64,000 nt of DNA from Antennarius striatus (Eukaryota; Chordata; Actinopteri; Lophiiformes; Antennariidae). Shown piece by piece: positions 55,671 to 64,000 of the stretch; within the stretch, counting starts at the first letter, position 1; each line of letters starts with the position of its first letter. The position numbers and the translations under genes were made by a program. The notes under the pieces are model-generated. The model ran no database searches, was not told where the DNA came from, and saw only the letters and a list, made by a program, of their open reading frames with translations. Location: assembly GCF_040054535.1 (NCBI RefSeq), contig NC_090796.1, positions 6,871,001-6,935,000 on the forward strand, read 5' to 3'.

Positions 55671-57276
55671 AATAGCTAGCTAAAACATACCCAGCTAATG
55701 GATATTCCTCATTTCATGTGGTTTAGACTTGAAAGAAAAAGAAATCACAAAGATGGTGTTGATGAAAGAGCAGTGATTTGCTGAAAGTGCTTAATGTGGG
55801 GGTTCAAACAGAGGAAAGTTGTTGAATAATTAAACCCTTTTAAAAAGTTTGTGTAAATGGATGATGGATAGGAAGAAACGCAGGTAAAATGAGGGATTCA
55901 TCTTTTCCTGCTCTTGAATATTAAGAAAATGTGAAAAAAGACATTCCCACTCTTCTGTCTGACAGCGTTTTAAAAAAAATTTTTTTTCTAATCTGATGAT
56001 GAAAATATAATATTTCAAATAGGCTACCTTTAACCTATATATAAATGTTATAAGGATTGGATGAAAGGACTTTTTCTGCACATTTGACTGTATTATATTG
56101 CTTCACTCAGGAGGGATGACAATGAGAACAGAGTGAAGGTAAATCAGACATGAGAAGATAAACCATTCATATATCCCTTAGCAACGTCCCATTATCCCAG
56201 TTTAAGTGGCCCATTCTGCCAGACGGCTCTTCATACCGTCTGCTTCCCACTCTGGTTCCATCTCCCTTCACCCTGTTCCTCAAACTTTGAGTCATATAGC
56301 ACAGGAAAGGTGCTTTTTCATTTTCAATCCCATAAGATCTTTTAAATATCGTTGCAATGGTGAAATGTTATGAAAAATAGTTTGATACAGGTCCGCCACA
56401 AGACGAGAATCTGTGTCTTGTCCATACAGACTGAACATTGCTGAAAACTATGTGAGAAGTCAACCACATAAACAGAGAAATGCTTTCATGTCTGGATTAA
56501 AGTTTATTGCCTTATTCTACTGTTTACGATGTGGATAAAAAGACGACATGCAGGATCCAACTTGTGCCCTCCTGTGCGTCTCCACTTTTGACTCACATGT
56601 CATTGCAAAAGCTCAGAGGTCGTGTTCTGATATGATTTGGCAACACGCCTTAGTAGGCAAAGGATTTACGACACGCAAATCCGTGCAGCTCACAGTTCAC
56701 GCCTCATAGATGAAGTAATACACACGTGGTCATAACAGAGGGGAGGTGCGTTCGATCCAGTGTTCTGTAGTTGTGAGGCATGAAACAGCATCGCAGAGCC
56801 AATGAAAAAGAAAATGGGTTACCAAAGAGAGGCAGCACAAAGAAAGGAATATTAAAAGCTGTGCAGCAAAAATAAAAATAAAAATAAAAAATGAAGCAGC
56901 AGGGTACAAATCAAGGGATTTGGGAACACTTTAGTAAAAGCCAGCGAATGAGAAAGGGGAGGACAGGCATGAAGGTCTGGTGAGCTGTGAGTGACTGCAG
57001 CCAGGACCTGTGGTGTCCTAAAATCCCAGGGCTGTCGGGTAAATTGGTGGGTGGGGTACACGGTGGCTGTTGATAAGCAGATAGAAAACAGGGTTCAGTG
57101 CCTATAAATACACTATAAATACACATAGGGAAACCCTGGAGCCAATGGGACGAACATGGCAGAGCTGCAGCGGAAAGGAGGGGAGGCTCCGAGCTGGATG
57201 TGGAGAACGCTGCTGCAGCAAAACACAGAGGGAAGTATAGAAACACTCTGACAGGGGAGAGACTGGAGGAATAACA

Positions 57277-57398
<122 letters not shown>

Positions 57399-60300
57399 CA
57401 GGAGATGTACCAACAACACACAGACGCAATAAACTTTATCAGATCTTACTAACACCATGAGTCAGTTCTTCTATTATGTAACAGTGAATGAAGGAAGAAG
57501 GCGTATCTCACTCCTCTAACCTCAGTGAAACCAACATAGTTTTTTTTTAACGTCACCACTATCATGACCCCACAAAGACAGGAGAGACACAATAGACGGA
57601 TGCTGCAGGAAAATACAAGAAAACTGACCTTGTTAAGCATTTATAAGGACTGTCTGTGAGGTTTTATGAGCAGGGGAAACAAGATTTTGCGAGACGCAGA
57701 GCTGTAAATGACAGATTCGGATTTTCCACAGATGTGAGGGCTGTGTGGCAGCCGAAAATCTTTAGAGAGGAGCGAAGGGGACAGCAGAAAGTGAGCCTGT
57801 ATCTCCTGGTTAAATCACTCATATCACACGAGGGGAAAATGAGAGGATGGAGGAGTTGTTGGTTGGAGGGGGAAGCAGCGTTATCCTCTCAGTTTCTATC
57901 CTCCCTAGACCATAGAATGAGAGGTGTGGCCTGAGGAAAATGGAGTGATGATGAAAAGGAGTGACAGGGAGAGAAAACAGACAGAGAAAAACAGGATTTG
58001 GCCTCAGGACAAAATTGTAAATGTGGAATTAAAACTGTAAAAAGAGACTAAAGGAAGGGGGTTGAGAAGAAAAAGATAAAAGGTGCCTATTTAATAAGGA
58101 TAGTCTGACCGTGGGAGATCATCCTGACAGATTAATACTCCAAAGACATGACAAGATTTTTTTTTTCATCTGTTTCAAACCAGTACGATCAGTATTGAAC
58201 CACCTGAAAATATTCAGACCAGAAAGAGAGAGATCCTTCAATAATAAAACAACCAGAGGACTGAATGTGGAGATGCAGCAGAGTATTTCTATGCATCTAC
58301 GTCAGTGAAGAAACAAACAGCAGTCAGCTTGTCATGGAGACACAAACTGCTGCTCAGTTCCTCGTGTACTGTCACACATCTTCAAACAGGAGAACAAAGC
58401 AATGAATCCTCGTAAAACACGGCAGCTTCTCATCTGCCTCGACTGCAAATGACTGAAACGCAGCTCAGGACCGTTACTGACGATCTGCACGCCCATTTAA
58501 TTTAGACAATAAACACGCATGGTGGAAAAAAATAAGTAAATTTTCTTATTTCATATGCAGCAACTTAAAGTTCACTCAACTGCAGCTCTTACATTACGGC
58601 ACGGCAGAATAAAAGGAAGGAATATTGGCTGAGAGCTCAAACAAAGCGCTTTTAATGTTTCCCAACATGGCATGACAGATGTGAAAGCCTTTTCTTCAGA
58701 CTGTCTAATAAATTATGAGTTGTGCTCTTATATATAGGCGAGGGAGTGTTTTGCTGCATATTTAAGTGGTCTATCTGCTCGAGTCGCTCACGGAGAGTGA
58801 ATGAGAAGAGGACATGCGGAATCCTGACACGAGGCTGTAAGGTTTACCGGATCGTTATTCTGAATGGGGACGCGGACACGGCCCCTCCGTACTGGGACGG
58901 TGAAGTCAGACTCCAAAGCTCATATTTGCACAGGCGCTGGACAAACACCATAAATGTCCGGCACCCCCGTCAAAAGCTGCACTAATTTAACTGAAAACTC
59001 AACACAGCGTTACAGTCGGTGGGAGAAAACAAACTAATCTGGGACATTTTGCCAAGCTGCTCCCTGGTAACAATTCCAGTCATTATTCCTCCCCATCTCC
59101 TCTCTCAATGCTTTTATGTGTGTGTGTTTGTTTGTTTGTTTTGTCTGCAAATAATACGTCATAATCCCTCGGTGATCCTGAACATATGGTCTTTTCTTTA
59201 TCCTTACTTTATCCACACTCTACTGTCTTTAATAATCTTTCAGGCGATGCTACAACACAAACTCACTCCCAAAAATTCAAACAATCCCTTTTGTCATTTT
59301 TGGATTTTTTTTCAAGCTGGAACTGACATTCTTAAACCAATAGAATGTTATAGTGATTAACAGAATCAGTGACCATTTTTGATCACAAGTTCTTGAATGT
59401 AGTGTTGGCGTGTTTAAAGTGAAGACTCTGCACGCTACTGGCAGAGCACCAAGAAGCAGACAATTAATAAATGAACACAGCAGGATCTCAATAGCTACGT
59501 ATTTCCTTCAGGAGTTGGTGGAGACCAAAGCAGGCTTTAAAGGAGCTTTATTGAAGATGGAGACTGCAAAAGAGCCCTTATCTGCATACGTGGCTCAACG
59601 GGGGGTGTACTTCAGTACCATGTAGACGTTCTGCATCGCAAACAAGATCTGACTTAAGACACAACGGTGTCGCCGCCTATATGGCGCTTTGCATCGCACC
59701 AAGCTGCACTTCCAACAAAACAAAATAACATTGTTTTCTAGAGAAAAAAACATTAGCTTCCTGAAACAAGCTGTTCTCATCCTGTTCATCTGGTAAGGAA
59801 ATCCTTGATCACACACCGTCGCTCCAGTCAGACATTTTTGGCTGATCTTCTTGAGTTAGCTGCTAAACGAAGCAAATTACATCCTGTTATCACTTAGAAA
59901 TTATGCTCATTTCCAAAGACAACCAGCAACGTTCACCTTTTACTGTTCGATATGAAACCTTTTACACCACCCTTCGAGTGTGGTAGTAATTCATGTTGCA
60001 ACTTGGACGTTATGGATGGGTTTAAATCTTCCCATCTGAGGTTGGTTGCATCACTTGTTTTGACTATCCGTACTCCTTCTCCACGGAGGGGAATGTCAGC
60101 ATTACTGCACAGATGGGGGGGGGGGGTATGCAGGTATTGAATTGTATGAATTGTATGACAACTTTAATCAAACTCATACAGTATGCAGCAGTGTGAAACA
60201 GATGCCGTTTAATCCACATCCACTCCAATTCCAGACTAATGACAGCTGCGGCTCACGTGACCTTTTTCTCAACGTAACTTAGTTGCTGCTTTGCCGTTGG

Positions 60301-61787
60301 CTAATTACTGATGACAACATGTCCTCCTAATGCCACACCACTCCTAGCCTCTATGAGTGGGCCACTCTTCAGGGCTGAAGGAAATCCTGATTAGATCAAG
60401 CATTCGTCTCCTGCAAAAGGAAGGTGGAGGGTCGGGTCGAAGAAATTAGAGAAATGCAGTAAAAATGCTACGCCCAAAAGACCTCGCTGGGCTATAATTA
60501 AACCTGACAATCAGGAATGTTGGAGAGCGGCGGGGAGAACATGGCGGTTTACCTCCTGCTTCATTACAGTCTAATGATACCCCGAAGGTGCTTTCCCTGA
60601 CACTAACTACAGCTCATAAAAGGGATCCGTTTCTGCCGCCGGGACTGTGTGAATAGAGGGGAAGCTTTAACGGTGAGTGAAGATGAGAGCATAAAACAAA
60701 GAAGAAGATAAGTGGAAGAACCTTGAGCTCTGTAGACCACAGTGAAGCCCTGCTGCATGTTGGGTATCTCTGTTAAACCTGAGCTGTGTCATCCCAATGG
60801 CAGGAGAACAGTACGTTTCCTCGGGCGTTCACAGCTATCAGATCAAAAATAAATAAATAAATTAAAAAACGAGAGCACACAGCACCCCCGGTTCACTTTT
60901 TTGTAGGTGTGTTCACCCCGTTCTCCACAGCGCTTTCTAAATCAAAGCAGATCCTCTCAACATGAAGAGTGATGCAGACGTGATCAGAGGAAAAACACAG
61001 AGAAGCGTGATGCTGAGCAAAGAAAATGAGACTCATTCATGTTAAAAACTATTTACTTGTCCAGTAAACAAGAGTGTTGTGAGAGTCTTGTGCAATCAGG
61101 TAACCTGAGTGGGGACTGGCTACGCAGAAACAACTTTATTATACAACCATAGTGTACAGAAGCCAAGCTTCATATCAATCTACAATCATTGCTCATTCTT
61201 AAGCTTATGAATATTCTGAGCGATTAAGCACGCCGGGGTTTTCACTTGACTCAAACGTGTGATGCTGTCCCTTGTTCTTTCTTTTCTTTTTTTTTGATAA
61301 AGGACATAAAAAAAGACTCATTTCCAGGCATGAAACAACCTTTGTGCCTCAGCTTTCAGCGTCTGGTTCTCAATATGAATGGCAGAGCGTAGGGTTGGGC
61401 CCGGTCCAGATGGATCAATGTCTGCTGTGATTGTCACATCAGTTGTTGAGGTGTACTGTGTCCGGACAGAGTAACGCCTGCCTTTCACTGACAGCTCCCT
61501 CAAAGCCAAGTGACAAAGTGACAGATGGTATCATAGCCTGCGTTCCCACAGAAACAGTGATGGATCTGGGGTTTTTTTGTTGTTTTTTTTAATGAAATGC
61601 TAAAGGACCGGTAATTGAGAATCTTTTCGTAAATTATTTCTGAGAAACAATACAAGAGTTTATCAGGGATGAACTGCAATTGTGACGGGCTGGGAGCAAC
61701 TTGCCTCTGAGAGTGCAGAGAAATGGCAGCACAGCACGCAATTAAAATAGATGCGTGTGAGTGCCAATGTGTGCGTGCATGTGCTTG

Positions 61788-61789
<2 letters not shown>

Positions 61790-61833
<44 letters not shown>

Positions 61834-61847
61834 AACACACACACAAA
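61790..61847. repeat. (CA)n microsatellite
   Basis: A CA run with AAACAC interruptions. Confidence 0.92.
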
Positions 61848-62119
61848 CATCCATATGCACGCGCACACACAGATGGTAGAGGAATTTAGCCGAGGCTTTG
61901 ATATGCAGATCGGATGCTGGCTTGTCATTTCTGCTGGCTTGCAGCGCTCTGTTATCATTCCTTCAGCACAACATTAGAGCTGATAACATTTACCTGAAGG
62001 GGGCAGTTGACTGATAATATCATCAAGACATTTGTGCTCCTGGAAGGCCTGAGCCAAGGCTGCAATGAATTTGCTGTACTGCTGCTTCTGTACAGCAGCG
62101 CTCATGTGACCTGGGAGTG

Positions 62120-62120
<1 letters not shown>

Positions 62121-62198
<78 letters not shown>

Positions 62199-62319
62199 AC
62201 ACGCACACACAGATCAGAACACAAAGACAAAGAATTACAACCACCTTCTGCCTCCACAGGTACTTTTGTAATGTAAAGAATATTTTGACAGTTTAAAACA
62301 CTGTATTGGTTACAGAAAA

Positions 62320-62397
<78 letters not shown>

Positions 62398-62410
62398 AAC
62401 ACACACCCAC
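62121..62410. repeat. Paired (CA)n microsatellites
   Basis: Two CA runs (62121-62212 and 62324-62410) flank about 110 bp of unique sequence. Confidence 0.95.
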
Positions 62411-64000
62411 ACATACTGTACGTACACACAGAGCCCAATCGAAGCATCAGAGTGCAGAGCGAGGAGTCCGTGAAAAGTCGGGATGCTGATGCTGAGTTTT
62501 ACAGGAAATGCAAAAAAAAAATAAAAGGTGCAAAACACTGGAAAAAAGAGTGAATGTTAGCATCCATCTAACAGTCGTCTCATAGTTTGTGATTATGTTA
62601 ATTAGCTGCAGTCTTTAAAGCTGCCACTGTGTGTTAGAACACATCATCAAATAAGGCATCACTGGTTTAATAACATCCACATTCTACATAAATCTTGATG
62701 GTTGATTACTGCAGATGGCAGGATGCCAGCAGCCCATTAACAACGAACTACTTGCTCATGTGCAGCTTTTTCCCCATTCTCTATAGACCATAGATTAGTT
62801 GCATAAGCTTCTGTTATCAAGCGCTCACTGCATGTTTTTCTAAAGCATGCTGGGCAATAGGTCTGCTAACAGTCTATTCCCATGGTAACTCAAGCCCCAT
62901 AATAACTAGCCATAATGAAGGAGAAAAAGTTGACCACTAATCATAATTTGCAGAGATGGTTGTAGCTACACCGGTTTGGGAAAAGGTTTAACCGTTTTTA
63001 CATCACAACATAAAACTTAACACAACAACTTAACTGGCCGAAATAATGCAAGCCATTAATAAAACTCTCCTCTGTTGTCACAGAAAAACATCCCACCCCG
63101 TTTGGTTTGACCATCTGTTTGAATAAGAGGCAATGATTTATTGGAACTAAAAGTTCACAGTGTCATGTGACACTGCCTTGTCCACGTCAGGTTAGTTTTG
63201 CAGCACATTTGCAATCATGTCAATACGATCTAGTAGGAGCGTTACCTAACCATACTCACAAAACACATTAGCAATTTTTAAAAAAATCCCAACAGAACAT
63301 TATTTCAGGCATCCTCAAGTAGTGATGCTCTGCAGTCACACCCTTTTCTTCTCTCCTCATTGACTCATTCTATTATCCAGGGTCATTTTAAGTAATTAGT
63401 GCATATCTGAGACACTCAGAAGCAGAAGCAAGCAACCGTTTCCTCTAATGTTTGACAAGTTCTAGGAACAGATGGAGATAGGTGCAAACAGGCAAACAGA
63501 GTGTGGCTGTGCTCGACCCTGTTGAACCCTGCCCTGCAGGGAGGACAGTAAGGGGGTCAGATTACTAAATCTGATGTCTCCATTTGATCATGTGTTCCAC
63601 TCTGCTGCACAAACATGTTGTTCAACCACTAGAATTTTCATCAGCACTGCATGTGACAACCGGACAGCGTGTGCAACCCTTTTCATTTATTGTACACCGA
63701 GCTCTTGAAAAAACATTTTTTTCCCCCTTGTTCCACCAAAAACATTTAAAAATAAACACTTGACTTTCTACTTCAGCACAATGTACAATAATACTCTGGT
63801 GAAACAATTATAACACGGCGCGAACAGTCAAAACATTAAGCGGGGGGAGCAGCACAGAGCCTTAAGTGCTGCTGTAGCACACATCTCACACTGGTTGTAA
63901 TTTTAGTTTAATTATTTAAACGTTCTTCGAGTAACGTAACCAGCGGTTTAGCAGAAATGAGTAAAATGTAAAAAAAAATTTCTGAGGTCAGGTGGTGTAT

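Overview
The window is vertebrate nuclear DNA, most likely from a teleost (percomorph-like) fish. Genes are split into short exons with GT-AG introns. Long CA/GT tracts are abundant, decayed Tc1-like transposon DNA lies in introns, and the proteins match vertebrate families closely. All exon coordinates below come from hand-reading splice sites and reading phase. Gene names come from recognising the translated proteins, not from a database search.

Layout, left to right: (1) gid4 on the minus strand (91-2113) is head-to-head with atpaf2 on the plus strand (2633-7767), with about 520 bp between the two start codons. (2) tom1l2 on the plus strand (9370-20393, 15 coding exons) is followed by a long 3' UTR with a late poly(A) signal near 22741. 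(3) An unrecognised pair of splice-compatible coding segments on the minus strand (22959-23571) faces tom1l2. (4) A gene-poor stretch runs to foxl3 on the minus strand (28075-29702, three exons splitting the forkhead domain). (5) A repeat-rich intergenic stretch runs to fam20c on the minus strand (35470-41139). Its last eight coding exons are visible; the N-terminal exons were not found. A tRNA-Arg(CCT) gene sits in one of its introns on the same strand. (6) From 41.1 kb to the end there is no recognisable gene, only microsatellites, plus one weak pair of possible minus-strand exons at 61.3-62.1 kb.

The genes do not form one pathway. gid4 encodes the degron receptor of the CTLH ubiquitin ligase, atpaf2 an assembly chaperone for mitochondrial F1-ATPase, tom1l2 an endosomal sorting adaptor, foxl3 a germline forkhead factor that controls sex fate in medaka, and fam20c the secretory-pathway casein kinase. 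The order is of interest: gid4-atpaf2-tom1l2 corresponds to human 17p11.2, while foxl3-fam20c corresponds to human 7p22.3.

I found no CRISPR, operon or novel multi-gene system. The points most worth a second look are the unrecognised exons at 23 kb and 61-62 kb, the foxl3 locus, a GC-AG intron in tom1l2, and a foldback repeat just upstream of tom1l2.
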